Counted from the first letter of the stretch, positions 12,002-23,734 are shown. The stretch is DNA of 64,000 nucleotides from Favolaschia claudopus (GCA_037176885.1 JAWWNJ010000034.1:434001-498000); one strand, 5' to 3'. The notes: generated from the sequence alone by a model not told the origin. Numbers and translations: made by a program.

Positions 12002-12360
12002 CAATTTATGCCACTAACCAGAGCCACAATCTAACATTCCTTTATACCAACCCGATACCAACCACAAGCCAGTGGCAACGAAGATAAACTGATCAAGCAT
12101 AGGCTCTGAGGTATGTTGCGCTTCCGGGGCCAGTTCTGAGCCCAAAACGGAGCAAAATAGTGTTCTACGTGACTACGTCGGCTCCTCACAATTCATAACG
12201 TTGAGGTAAAGTCACTCGCTCTGATTCACTTATGGTACATTAAACCTCTACAGGGCGACATTGCTTCGTTTCCGAAAGTCTGCTACCGTGTGAGTATCAC
12301 ATCTTTGAATAATGAGGTGACCAACTCCATCGTCGTATAGTATCATTATAGAGTTAACTT
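12002..12360. other. Non-coding stretch between F-box gene and F-box pseudogene
   Basis: No gene or repeat was recognised here. It separates copy 1 from the 3' end of the F-box pseudogene. Confidence 0.5.
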
Positions 12361-14392
12361 CTAGAAACCATGTACTGTTCCTCCGACCTCGTGCGTGCCG
12401 TCGGAATCACTCCAGCGTAATGGCCCCGGCCAGTAAAAGAAAATTGAGTTTGGCGGGTCTGAGCGAAGTGAGCGAAAGAGACTGAGATGATCGGCAAAAT
12501 CACCCACACAAGTGAATGATCTTGAAAATATCCCGCGTTGCCGTGAGTACCAGCAGATCGGGAAGCCTGTCCGCCAGCTGCGGAACCAGAGTTTCATCCA
12601 CGTGCCCCATCAGAGACAGAGTGACCGTTAATGTACGCAAGTCTGAGAACTGAGGCTCATTTAAGGCAGAGTCTAATTCATTCAAGTTGAGGGCTTGAAG
12701 GTGGATGGAATGCTCGAGACGGACGTCGAGTGTGACGTGCTGAAGGATTGTATAGCGAGCGATGTTGGCGTGTTAAAAAGAATACGACCCAGCCAAACAT
12801 ATCATCATCATAACCATATCTCGGTATGCCGACCGAGAGGCGGAGGGATTTGAGTGACGGAAGGCCGATGCCGCAATCGCCATAATCCTCTGGCCAGTCT
12901 GATACAGAGTGCAATGGTCGGTTAGTCGTTCACAAGTAGATTGGAGACGGGGAATCACGAGATGTTATTAGTTGTAGTGTTGCCGCGGTTAGGTTCGGAA
13001 CCGATTCCGAACCTGAACCGAACCCGAACCGCACCTAAATTCAGGTTCGGAAGGGCTGGCTGCACCGAACCGAACCCCAGGTGCGGTTCAGGGTTCGGGG
13101 ATCTTGGAAGAGGTTCGCACCGGTGCGAACCCATACTCAAAAATGGAGAATTTTGAATGGAAATGAGACAAATTCTGAGCAACCTGTGGTCGAATTCTCG
13201 TTGCATAGTTCCTTGTCAGTTGTGAAGCTCTCCAAACACCTGAATAATGGTCAATACGACTCAAAATCACTTCAGCTTCTCATCTGGTACCCATTGGCAG
13301 AGTGATATGTTGCGGCATTGAAGGGTTTCATGGGTGTATTCAACAATGCAGTCAATTATAACATTGAATTAGCAAGAAAACATACCACCGATGGACATTC
13401 GAACACAAAAATTGTCCATTTGAACCGTGGGAAACAGCTTCAGGTTCGAAAAGGTTCGAACCTGTTCTGAACCTCAACGAACCGAACCTCAGGTTAGGTT
13501 CGGGGTTCGGAGAATTGGCTGAACCGAACCCCAGGTGCGGTTCGGGGTTCGGATTTTTTGGTGAAAAACCGAACCTAACCGAACCCCGGCAACACTAATT
13601 AGTTGGACATGGAATGATTCAAGAGTGCTGCTAACATGATGCAGCAAATTTTGAAGGTGGACGATATCCGCATGTGTGATAGCCAGCCGCAGATCGCGTA
13701 ATACGCGAAAGCTTGGGATTGAAACCATCCAGTCAATGACGTCGGTGACCGGAACAGTGTCGAGTAGTGTGAAAGAGGTGATCGTCCCCCCGTTTGGTCC
13801 CTCGGAATCCAGTTTCTCAGGACAAAAACTTGTAGTCCCGCTGATTTTGAGCTTGTCAACAGAGTGCACGAGCGCCAAAATCTCGGGAGTCAAATAATTG
13901 AACCCAGTGAGATCGAGATTATGCAGTGGGGAATTTATCAGCAGCCGGATGGAGTGCTTCAGGTCCAGGGGTAGATCCCCCCAGTACTCGCCCGAAAGAC
14001 GAAGCCGAAAAGTTTGAACTATCTTCGCATCGGCAAGAAGAGTAAGCAGAGGGGGGAGAGTCGATTCTCCGGAAATCCAGGTCGAGCTTCGTCCAGGTGC
14101 GAAAGAAGAGACGATGTCCATATGTCGGGTGTATGTGACAATGTGAGGGGAATCGCACAGGATCCCGTACAAAGATGAGCACGGAGACTGGCTCTTGATC
14201 AATCTTGGTGCCTGTGTCCCAAGGGAAATGTGCTCGAAAAGAAATGGCTGGCTCAGGGACAGTAATTGCCTCGAGGCGAGACAAACTTGGCGCAACGCGT
14301 CGCGGTCGGGGCGAAGATGCTGCAAGATAACGAGGAGGAGCTCGGGGTTCTGCTCTATGAGCCGTAGACGTACCACCCTTTGCTGTGACCAT
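12361..14392 (-). pseudogene. F-box/LRR pseudogene, disrupted by a TIR element
   Basis: This is a third, more diverged member of the neighbouring F-box family. The ATG at 14392 aligns codon by codon with copy 1 for 16 codons. About 17 nt are then missing in front of the F-box (reading resumes at PELLLVILQHLRPDRDALRQ), which shifts the frame. The LRR part reads on (STLPPLLTLLADAKIVQTFR, FRVLRDLRLAITHADIV) to 13605, where a 623-bp element is inserted. Coding resumes past it with WPEDYGDCGIGLPSLKSLRL. A second frameshift, apparently a 4-nt CTCG insertion, lies near 12760. The end (PPNSIFFYWPGPLRWSD, TAG at 12361-12363) again matches the family. A functional product is very unlikely. Confidence 0.85.
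12975..13597. mobile_element. Non-autonomous TIR element, 623 bp (hAT-like, 8-bp TSD)
   Basis: The element begins TAGTGTTGCC and ends GGCAACACTA, perfect 10-bp terminal inverted repeats. It is flanked by a perfect 8-bp direct repeat, ATTAGTTG, at 12967-12974 and 13598-13605. Both subterminal regions carry many copies of GGTTCGG in both orientations. No transposase ORF is present. An 8-bp duplication fits hAT (or KDZ-type) transposases. It sits in the coding part of the F-box pseudogene, close to the expected first splice donor. Confidence 0.9.
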
Positions 14393-14580
14393 GGTGGACG
14401 TCAAGAGTCAAGAGCAAGTCAAGGGTGGGAAACATCAAAAGCGTGTCCGCCGTACTGCGCATCCGCTTAAAAGTCCTCGAATTTCAGAACACTACCAACA
14501 GTACGAAAACGCGTCGTGCATTCCCAGCCTGCTCGTCATTCCCCTTGCATTCCCCAAGCCGGCACGGATTCAAAGCAAAA

Positions 14581-16096
14581 TCAGACACCCTCCCTCCCAA
14601 CCTCCGCCCTCACCTCATTCAAAGTACTGCTGCTACTCCCACCCATACTCCCCCGCATGTTGAAACGCAATGACCGTGGCGATCTCGCCTCAGGCACATC
14701 CCCACCTCCGCCCCTCACCTCCTTGCAATTGCTTGTCGCACGATCTGTGTCGGCATCCCACACCGTCTGATGCAGATTCACGATAACAATAATGAGCGTT
14801 GGATACATGCCCGAAATCTGGTCGCCCATCCCCGCGAAGAGTTCGTAGGCGTAGATGCCGGGGTTCGCGCGGTCGATTTGGACGAAGAGGATGTATTGAG
14901 TTAGCTGTTGAGTATGCTCATTAGCGAGAAGGTAAAGACACACAGAGAGAGAGAATTACATACCCAGAATAAACAATAAATAAAACCAGACTCGACGAGG
15001 AGGGAGAGGATCCTGTTTGTCGACATGCGGGACGAATAGCGATTGACGGACGAGCGGGCCAAGGCGCGTGTGGTTTTACGGTGTTGCCTGAAAGTGAGTA
15101 CTTTGATAAGTAGCATTATTCGGATTCAAGACAACACACGGCGATCCAGAATCAAAATACAAGTCGTAGCCGAACACTCACCACGCCCGAACCCCAATCA
15201 ACACCGTACAAATCCCATTCGTCGCAAACGAAAACGCCCACGAGATGAGCTCCGCGTGGTCGCATACGCCGCCGCCGCCCGCCAAAGCTGATTGCGAAGA
15301 GAAGGAGGAGAGGGTGAGGCAGTTGATGTCGATGATGGTGAAGGCTAGTGGGAAAATGGACGCCGAATGAATGGTATGATAAAGAAAGGGAGGAAAGGAC
15401 GGGATACACTTACCGAAAGACATGAGCAGCATGAGAACAGGGAGTAACACGACCCACTGCATACGCGCATAAATCGCCCAGACGCGCCAAATGACGACGC
15501 TGTCGCCCACGATCATCTGGTATACATATCGAAAGTTTAGTTCAAGAGGATTGACGAAGACACAACGAAAACGCCACGCACATTGAACATAAACAGCGCC
15601 TCCATCGGCACACCCAGCTTCTCCACATTCGTCTGGCCCTGCTCCCGCCGATCCGCAAGCGACATCGCGGGGTAATCCATGAAGTAGGCGTGTGCGCGTT
15701 TGTACCAGTAGGTGACGTTGAGGGCCCAGAGGGTGAGGGAGCTGAGGTAGAGGTAGACTACGATGAGGAGGAGGAGGAGGTGCGAGAGGGAGAAGCGGGA
15801 TTTGGGGTTGCGGCTGGGAGGGGTGGGTGGGAAGTGAGTATTATAGCTGAGTTTAGTGTGAAGAGGAGGGGAGGAGACGTACAAGATAGTCCAGAGCGCG
15901 ACGCCGAAGAAGACGCCGTATGCACCTGGGAACGCCGTTAGCTTCATGTCGTGTTATGAGACGCATGGGACAGCTCACTGAGGAAAACCGTCTCCCATAT
16001 AATACCCACTACATCCTGCGTTATCGTTCGACCCATCTTGTACAGCAGTTCTACATCGTCGTCGGATAGACTCGGACTCGAGTCTGCACCCGACAT
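14581..16096 (-). CDS. Multi-pass (probably seven-helix) integral membrane protein
   Basis: Start ATG at 16096 (MSGADSSPSLSDDDVELLYK). Spliced exons give several hydrophobic helices: YGVFFGVALWTILYV, LLLLLIVVYLYLSSLTLWAL, VLLPVLMLLMSFG, FIYCLFWVCNSLSL and YPTLIIVIVNLHQ. Between them is the pattern MIVGDSVVIWRVWAIYARMQ that recurs in a large agaricomycete family of predicted seven-transmembrane proteins with no settled function. The cytoplasmic C-terminus is short and Ser/Gly-rich (FNMRGSMGGSSSSTLNEVRA) and ends in TGA at 14581-14583. A receptor or sensor role is often assumed for such proteins, but nothing here proves it. Confidence 0.75.
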
Positions 16097-16363
16097 GACG
16101 AAGGGATAAACAAACGAGTGACTGAAAACGAGTGACTGAGGTGAGAGGGTGGGAGAAAGGAAGGGCGGCGTGGATTACTTATGCGTTGAGGCGAAGTAAA
16201 GGGGGGCTCATGGACTCCTGTGGGCGCCGCCGAGACCCTCGTGGCGTCCAGTGCGGTCCCTGAAGCGATATGTCGGAGACAAACTTAGGGGGAAGAGTTT
16301 GCCCAATTCTTACTTCCATCCATTCGCTGGAGTGGGGATGACAAATTGTTTTGACGTACCACA

Positions 16364-17550
16364 CTACTTGGAATCTACATCCACCCAAGGCCCATACGAC
16401 TCCGTCCACAACCTCTCCCAATCCTCCAACTTCTCCTTCGTATCCTCCAACGCCGCGCGCATCTGCATATGCGCCTCCTCATCCAACCTGAACCCCTTCT
16501 CCTCATCCTCCCACTCCGTCGACCCGGTCTCCCTCAACTCCCTCAACTCCATCTCGTCCTTCGCTAGCTCGACCTCCGTCTCCCTCACATACTCCCGCAA
16601 ATCCCGTATCGCCTCCGCGAACTTCTCCTTATGCTTCGCCGCCGCCTTGTTCGCGTCCACCAGCTCCTCGTCGCGCTCCGTCGCGCGCGGTGCGTACCCG
16701 AGGAACTCGTCTTCGAGGAGGGAGATGACGGTGGGGTCGCGATCCAGAATACGTTTCAGAGCGGCCTCGCCTTCCGGTTCAGGCTCGAGCTTCTTCATGG
16801 GCACACCCTCCGGCGTCGGCGCCGCCCCCACCAGCAACACCAACTCCTCAATCGTATCCGGCGCATTCTCCCCCCTCTCAGGATCATACGTCCAAATCTC
16901 AAACGTCTTGCAATTGAGCAAAAACACGTACCCCGCGCCGTCGGCGCGCGAGTCACTCCCGGGCATCTCAGGATCCGTTGGGACTTCGGTGGAGAACAAG
17001 ACGGATTGGCGGGCATCGGAGTACATGATGGGTTTCACTTCGCCGGGGATGCCGAATTTGACGTTGACGAGCATTTCGATTTGGGGGAGGCGGAGGAAGT
17101 AGGGGGAGAATGCGAAGAGGGTGAGGAGGTAGTCCCAGTTCTGCCAGTTGGAGGACCAGCCGGGTGGGATGACGGAGGGAGAGGGCCAGTTTGCTTCGGC
17201 GTAGGCGAGAAGGCTGGCTGTTGTTGGTCCGGAGTTCTTGGGACGTGAATGAAATTCGAAAGAAAATTGAAGCAAGGAAGACGTACTACGAGGGGTATAC
17301 CCTCCTCTTCTATCCTTGTCTGCGCTTCGTCTGAATACTGTCGGATATTCGCCCCTCGCTGCCACGCCTGGAGCAGTGAATTGGGCCGCTTGACCGTGAC
17401 CGCGAACGCCTGTCTTCCGCTGCGCCGCTCGCTGCAAGTCGATATTCGGGCAGCGGTGAGCCTATATATTGAGCGGCGTGGATGCGGCGTCGATATACGG
17501 GAGTTTCTGGCGATTCCGCGCGAAACAGCAGAGCGAGAGAGCCGGTGCAT
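16364..17550 (-). CDS. Hypothetical protein with probable mitochondrial presequence and coiled coil
   Basis: From the ATG at 17550 the N-terminus is rich in Arg and Ser with almost no acidic residues (MHRLSRSAVSRGIARNSRIS), which looks like a mitochondrial import signal. An intron at about 17230-17285 joins DEAQTRIEEEGIPLV to NSGPTTASLLAYAEANWPSP. The middle has a globular part (NWQNWDYLLTLFAFSPYF, then YVFLLNCKTFEIWTYDPERG). The C-terminal 130 residues are highly charged and probably coiled coil (KFAEAIRDLREYVRETEVEL). It ends in VDVDSK and TAG at 16364-16366. I do not recognise a named family. The first codon lies only about 120 bp from the divergent F-box copy 2. Confidence 0.7.
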
Positions 17551-17616
17551 GGACGGGAAAGAAAAAGAGTCATGGAATTCCCACACTCCCAATTCGTAGT
17601 ACTGTACGCCGACGGC

Positions 17617-19340
17617 CGGCTTAGTTCCCACGGGGTCCCTCTTGCTCTCAACCAACTCTCCACGCATGTCATGGGCACGGCTGAACTCGGAAATCCTACG
17701 AATCATGAAGCAGACCCCCAAGCGCGACTTCCGCCAGAGCTTCTACTCGTTATCCTGCACCATCTGCGCTTTGACCGCAGCGCCCTGCGCCAATTTTGTC
17801 TCGTTTCGCGACAGCTCCGGTCGCTGAGCCAGCCATTCATCTTCGAGCATATTTCCGTTGGAACGCAGGCACCAAGAGAAATAGCGAGCCAATCTCCGTG
17901 CTCATCTCTGTACGAAACTCTGTGTCAATCCCCTCACATCGTCACCTACATCCACCACGTGGACATTGTCTCTCCGAGACTTGGTCCTGCGTGGATTGCC
18001 GGAGAATCGACCCTTCCCCCGCTGCTCAGCCTGCTTGCCGATGCGAATGTAGTCAAAACTTTCCGCCTCCGCCTTTCGGGCGAGGACTGGGGGAACCTAC
18101 CTCCGGAACTACAGCACTCCATCAAGCTGCTGATCAAATCCCCTTCCTTGCGTAATCTCGACTTCAGTGACTTCGTTTATCTTGCTGCGGACATCTTCGA
18201 ACACTGTCGGTCCGTCGAAAGGCTCAAATTCAGCGAAATCATCGAATTCCGTGCGGATTCAGAGGACAGAAGTAGAGAGTGGTTGAGGACGATTAAATCC
18301 TTTACGTTGCTCGACACGGATATTGACAACTGGATGTTTGTGTTCCCCAGCTTCCACGCTCTCCGCGATCTGCGGATAGCTGTGACGCATGACGAGGTAA
18401 ACCCTCTCCAATATTTGCTCCGCCATGTCAGTGGCACTCTGGAATCTCTAAATCTCCAGCTAGTGATTTCGTGTACGTTTTCTGGCGCTTCTCTATCGTT
18501 ACGAATATAACTGACCACCTCTCAGACTGGCCGAAAGGGTCTTCTTCCGCTGGCAGCATCAGCCTTCCATCGCTCAAGTCTCTTCGCCTCTCCGTTGGAC
18601 TGTCGAAGCCCTGTTGTGACGATGACGACGTCCTTCACTGGGCGATATTCTTCCTCCTCGAACAGCATCGTTACAAGACCCTTCAACACCTCACCCTCGA
18701 CCTACGCTTCGACGACGCAAGCGACCCGCACGCGCTCACTGGCAAATGGAGGGAACTCGACTCGGCGTTGAGTGATGCCAATGTGTTCTCAAAGTTGAAG
18801 ACTCTGGCGATCACTTTGTTCCCGATGTATCCCGAGGCCGAGCCCGTCGTTCGACTTGTAGGCGACGAACTTCCACGTTTGCTGCCATGGACTGCAGCGC
18901 GGGATGGGTTTGAAATTGTCAGATTGAGTGAGTGCTCTTTATCTGTTGCTCCAACGGCTTATGTACTTCATTTATAATTGTCAGATCGTCCAACCTCGAG
19001 TTTCTTCTTTTGGCCTGGGCCATTAGAGTGGAGTGAGTGCGAGGGAGAATACGAGATTTTGGAGGATGGAGAATGACTGTACCTCGGCTTATTAACCTGG
19101 TTTTGTGATTCCGTTCGCCATCTCAAAGTCAAAGCGGCGGAGCCCCACGAAAGTGCCGAAGAACATTGATTTCTGCAATAATGTGCAATTTACATAGGGT
19201 GGAACCGACCCCAATGCTTGCTCACATTTTTCCGGCTAAGAGTCGCAGCACTGGTAATTTTTCTGAGAGGTACTTACATAGTGGGTGCGTCAAAGCCTCA
19301 AAGGGTTTTTGGGGCTGATGCTGCTTCGGGCGTTGCCGGA
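17617..19340. repeat. Inverted segmental duplication, copy 2 (contains F-box gene)
   Basis: Partner of 10220-11954 in opposite orientation, about 5.7 kb away. The left breakpoint lies about 65 bp from the start codon of the gene at 17550. The right breakpoint is about 260 bp past the F-box stop codon. Coding parts are clearly more alike than the 3' flank, which has small insertions and deletions. Confidence 0.85.
17671..19076 (+). CDS. F-box/LRR-like protein, copy 2
   Basis: Close paralogue of the gene at 10489-11899. The start ATG at 17671 (MGTAELGNPTNHEADP) matches the codon chosen there. F-box ARLPPELLLVILHHLRFDRS is followed by leucine-rich segments (SLRNLDFSDFVYLAADIF, FHALRDLRIAVTHDEV, ISLPSLKSLRLSVG, LQHLTLDLRFDDASD). 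Exons are 17671-18472, 18526-18927 and 18985-19076. The first intron has a GTACGT donor. The ending is RPTSSFFFWPGPLEWSECEG and TGA at 19074-19076. The frame is intact, so the gene may be functional as a substrate adaptor of an SCF ubiquitin ligase. It lacks the TATA-like box seen before copy 1 and begins 120 bp from the divergent gene at 17550, so it probably uses that gene's promoter region. Confidence 0.85.
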
Positions 19341-20109
19341 CTGCACAGCATCATGATCATTGATTTCGTACAATCAATGACGCGATCACTGACACTCTCG
19401 CTTTCTTCCTCTCCTACAGGGCAATCGCTGCCTTCAAAACCGGAGCAATTGCTTCAACCAGGGTCTTCCTATAGCTAACGGGTTGTCTGCAAAGGGAGCA
19501 AAGTTTCATGAGTCTACCCGTCCGGGCCGTCTCGGTATCCCACTTCGGCTAGCGCACGCTCGTCGCTGCGCATCGCACTGCCCTGATTTTTTTTGCCCTA
19601 GTTGCATCTTGCATCGGGAAACGTTCAATCCGAGGTTGGGCCGGGGAGAGTAAGCAATAAGTATAAGCATTCTACGAACTCTAACAATGCGGCGGCCTAA
19701 AGTCCGAAGGTTTTTTGGAGGCGTTTATTCGGCTTCGGTGCAACCCGCACTGGCAAACGATTGGGTGAGCTTCTGGCAATCTCACCACTTTGAGAACCTT
19801 TCCTGACAATCCCTCGGTTCGTTGTCCGAAGACAGGATTTTGACGATGAGTCTGACTCACACGAGTACGACATAGCCTGCGGCCGCATCTAATCCCGAGT
19901 CGGTCAGCGGAGAGCAAGCCCAGTACTTTTCTCAATTCAGACGAAACCGGAACTCTACGCCGCTAGTACGCACGGCCTTAGGATTTACCGCACGGGCGGA
20001 GCATTACCCACCTGAGACCTGTGCGCGGAGTGGCTAAGAATGTGTATGACGCAGCACCCACGGCGATTCTTCTCCTCCTGAGACATTTCACGATCGACGC
20101 GTGAGTGAG
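19341..20109. other. Intergenic stretch
   Basis: No coding exon or repeat is recognised. The right end is the promoter side of the small secreted-protein gene. Confidence 0.5.
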
Positions 20110-20117
20110 TATAAAAA
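20110..20117 (+). promoter_or_regulatory. TATA box of the KRE9-like gene
   Basis: TATAAAAA lies 111 bp before the ATG at 20228 and is followed by a C-rich leader. This is a plausible core promoter. Confidence 0.5.
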
Positions 20118-20227
20118 GCCCCCGGAGCACCCCACTCGCCTCCCATCCTTCCAGCCTTGGAAGCTCTTCATCCACTCAAGCCCCTTCCGCATACGACCTT
20201 CACGTTCTCCACCACCTCATCTCCATC

Positions 20228-20808
20228 ATGAAATTCTCCCTCTTCACGCTCTTCATGACTGCCGCTGCCGCCACCCTCGGGGGCGCAGCCGCCACGCCTC
20301 TCGCTCCCCGCGACGTCTACGTCCCACCCGTCCTCTATCCCCACGCCGGCACCGTTTGGTTCGTCGGGCAACGTCACAACGTCACCTGGTGAGTGCCCCG
20401 TGTCCTCAGAGCTCCACGATCGGCGGCTGATTCCGAATCTTCTTTGCTTCCTCTTGCGATAGGGACAACTCAAACCCGCCTAAGCAGATCACCAACAAAA
20501 TCGGGCGCATCATGCTCCGCAAAGGGGACCTCACTACTCCTGGTACGTCAATCGCCCCGACATACATGAATCACATTCTAACGGCGTCTTGCAATTATTT
20601 CAGTGATTTTGGCGGACAATTTCTCAATTTTGTTGGGGCACATTGAGGTTACAGTGCCATGGGTCGAGCAAGGCTCGGATTATCAGGTTGTCTGTGAGTT
20701 TTGCGCTCCTTTAGTCATACCGCTGTGTCTGATGAGGAACATGTCACAGTGTTCGGAGATTCTGGCAATTTCAGCCCACTCTTCACCATCTCTGGCTCGG
20801 GTCAGTAA
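20228..20808 (+). CDS. Small secreted KRE9/KNH1-like domain protein
   Basis: The ATG at 20228 opens a signal peptide (MKFSLFTLFMTAAAATLGGA). Three short introns are inferred. The first (20389-20462) splits the Trp codon of NVTW and joins it to DNSNPPKQITNKIGRIMLRK. Later exons read VILADNFSILLGHIEVTVPW, VEQGSDYQVV, then VFGDSGNFSPLFTISGSGQ and stop TAA at 20806-20808. The order WDTSNPP... to GDSGN...SPxFTI is typical of small agaricomycete secreted proteins with the KRE9/KNH1-like N-terminal fold linked to cell-wall beta-1,6-glucan. There is no GPI or transmembrane tail. A wall-associated role is inference from family. Confidence 0.82.
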
Positions 20809-21292
20809 TGATCACAAAGCATACATTCAAACCAAATACAGAAAAAAAAAATGGAAATGAACATTGATGGACTTTGACTGTAGCATTTACTCATTCGGAC
20901 GTTATATGTATTTTTCTCGACGGTTGTATTCAATGGCAGAAATTTGGCACGAACTTTGGAACACTGTTTCGCTATAGTTCATACTAAGGGTGGAAGAAGA
21001 CCGTTGTCACTCAGCTTACTTTCTTTGAAAAAATGGAATGCGAGTTTCGATAGTGTTCTCCGTGGCTGGGCCAGCGATGAACAATTCGCAACTGCTCAAA
21101 TCCAAACCAGCGCCGCGTCAAATTATGTCCACGAGGATGGGGTTAGACGCTGCACTACCCACCTTCCATTGGCCCGCGAGATAATCCGGGATTCATTTCG
21201 TCGTCCTAAATTTCGTCGTTTGTATTCCAAGTCGAGAATCATACATGTCATATATATCATCAGAAAACGTATCGCGGTCGTATAACATCGAA
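20809..21292. other. Intergenic stretch between convergent genes
   Basis: Contains the 3' flanks of the KRE9-like gene and the P450 gene. Nothing else is recognised. Confidence 0.5.
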
Positions 21293-23734
21293 TCACAGCG
21301 CTGTAACGCGCACTGGCACCTGCACCCCTTCTTTCTCTCGTCCCCGTACCCTCGGTTCAAGCGTTATTCCCATCCGCCAGTCGATTGGCGTCGCAATCGG
21401 TTCGAAAGAGAACGATACCAACAACACCGCAAGAACGAGTTCTGTAGGCGGTATCAGTTGATCTGAATAAACAGAATTCAAACAGGATGGCAAGCTTACT
21501 CATTTCAAGGAGGGCAAAGGTTTTGCCTCTGTGGTTCGTTTCGGTCAGAACATAAATACAACAGAAGACGAGACGCAGAACACATACGGGCAGACTTTCG
21601 CGCCGCTCAAAAAAGTCATCCTGGATAGAAAATTGGCATTGGAGCGAGACATACGAAACCAGAGACACCTACATTCCAGAATACGCTCCGGGGAGTTTCG
21701 ACTCTCCCTGAGCTCGGTTCAACCACCGCTCAGGTTTGAATTCCGCAGCATCGGCTCCCCAAATTGCAGTCGATCTATTTGCAGCACTCATTCCGAGATA
21801 CACTGCAGTACCCTCGTGAATGAGCAGCTCTTTCGTTTCTTCGCCATTGATCGTTGATCGAATGGGATACGTGAGTGGGACTATCACGTCCTTCGTAGTT
21901 CTAAAACAGTTTTAGAGTCCCACAAAAAACGCCCCGGGATGAAAAACGAACTGTCGCCAAACAAATGTTACTGGAGAGTATATCCGCATCATCTCTCGCA
22001 CAACAGCGTCCAGTAATGGTAGTTTCTCTAATTCATTGTAATCTAAATCTTCTCCAGGCGCTTTTTTCTGTAAGCAGATATTCAGGGACATTCCAGGTAT
22101 GCCCAAATGTGAACGCTCACCGCCTTTGCATCACGCAGCTCCTCTCTGAGCCTGACTTGCAAATCTTGGTCCTCTGCTATAATAGTGAGGAACCTTGCGA
22201 GAGACGACGAGGTGGTCTCTTGGCCTCCATGAACAATCGAACTAAAATTCGATCAGCGAAACGAGTCACATGTTCTCGATTTTCATTCGACGCACCCCAT
22301 GTTTGCCAAAACAGTATCCTCTGACATCTTGTGAGCCTCATCTGCATCCCAGTTGGCCTGAACTAAGATAGGGGCTGTCAGCGTATCTGCGAATGAAAAC
22401 CATGATCGATACGGACTCATCGACGTTATGAGATCCTTCCCCCCCGCCGCAGTATCCGCCAAAGCAGCCGAACCACCTTCCTCGAGCACCCGCTGCCGAG
22501 CTTTGTAAAGGTTGACGTAGACCGGATGCATCACATCTACAGCGGCTCTGAACTGATGACAAAATGAGTTGGAATAAACAGAATTTGAGGCAGATTAATC
22601 GACAAACTTTCCGCGCCGACGGCCAAGGAAGTGTTCCGACATAAGCCAGAGTTCTCCGTAGCCACACAGGCTTCATCTTCCTCCATGACTCCAAGAACGG
22701 CAACACAAGGAATAATCGACTGGCGAGTGGACTGGAAAGCGTCGGTTTGAAGGAAGGCGGTATCAATCCATCGACACTCACAGAACTGAGGTGATTGCGC
22801 CGTGGAATTCGTCGAAAGCCTCGCTTTTATCGTCAAAAGAATTGAACGTATGGCCGATGCCCGCGGTTCCAATTATTTCGAGGGCGGCCCGTGTTAGGCA
22901 ATCAAGCATATCGACGACTTTTCCCGGCGTATCAGCAACGGCAGCTTTGAGCTTGTCTTCCAACTGTGACGAATGAGAAGCTCAATGACCATCTTCTGCA
23001 CGGAATCGTACCTGATGAGCGACTTGATAAAACATCGGTGTCAGTTTCGACACTCGGCTGGCTGTGAACAAAGCATCCATGTATTTTCTCTGTTTCTTGT
23101 GTTCGAGGCCTGCAGTGAAACTGAATCAGTACAGTTGGCCCTTCGCCTCGAGACATTGTCAGACGTACCTTGCACAGAAGCCACCCCATCGCCACAGTGA
23201 ATGATTCCGAACAATCTTTGGACGGCGTCAGGCCAAGAATAAGGAAGAACAGGTATTTTCTCATACCCGGCAAATTCTGTCGACTCCGGGAACCAAGCTT
23301 GCTGTCGTATGAGAATAGCGTTCAGCGCTGCTGGGTCTGTGATGTACAGAGCATCTCCCTATCAAGGAATGGAAGAAGATATGAATGCTGTATTTCTCCG
23401 TCACGATAGTGGAGAGATAGACTGACCCCGACGACTCCACCCTTTAAACGCGCGACGTGCCCGTATTCTTCAGGCATATTGAAATGCCAGGGCAGAGCAT
23501 CGGGGCTATGTAGGTCCAGTAGATATCCTGCATAAGAATGAGCTCGATCGAACAAACCATGGGAAGAGATCACTGCGCACCCACGACCGTGCTCGGAGTT
23601 GGCCCGGGAATGTAAGCATATGGCTTCTTACTCTTCATCCATTTTCTGAACGAAGAAGTAGCGATTGCGGCGAAGGTAGCCGCAAATGCCGCAGTCAGCA
23701 GAGGAGAGACAGAGGAGGTGGAAAGGCCAGTCAT
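21293..23734 (-). CDS. Cytochrome P450 monooxygenase (multi-intron)
   Basis: A membrane-anchored, heme-thiolate monooxygenase. The start ATG at 23734 gives a hydrophobic anchor (SPLLTAAFAATFAAIATSSF) and the hinge YIPGPTPS. Exons then supply family motifs: the I-helix oxygen-binding motif as HGGQETTS (about 22240), the K-helix ExxR as REMMR (about 21995), the PERW motif in FKPERWLN (about 21735), and the heme-binding loop. The loop is reached only by removing an intron (about 21528-21586) and reads FLSGAKVCPGKTFALLEM, with the axial Cys in FxxGxKxCxG. The usual Arg before the Cys is Lys here. The C-terminus is ITLEPRVRGREKEGVQVPV with TGA at 21293-21295. About ten introns of 50-70 nt are needed. 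Substrate is unknown; it is not next to other secondary-metabolism genes. Confidence 0.9.

Noticed and set aside
12975..13597. Part of this stretch as an F-box exon (open frame continuing past the insertion)
   Set aside because: The extension is translated transposon end sequence; the 8-bp duplication and inverted termini mark it as an insertion.
16251..17102. Long plus-strand open frame of about 283 codons
   Set aside because: It is antisense to the supported minus-strand gene at 16364-17550 and is Ser/Arg-rich low complexity, as expected for a shadow frame.
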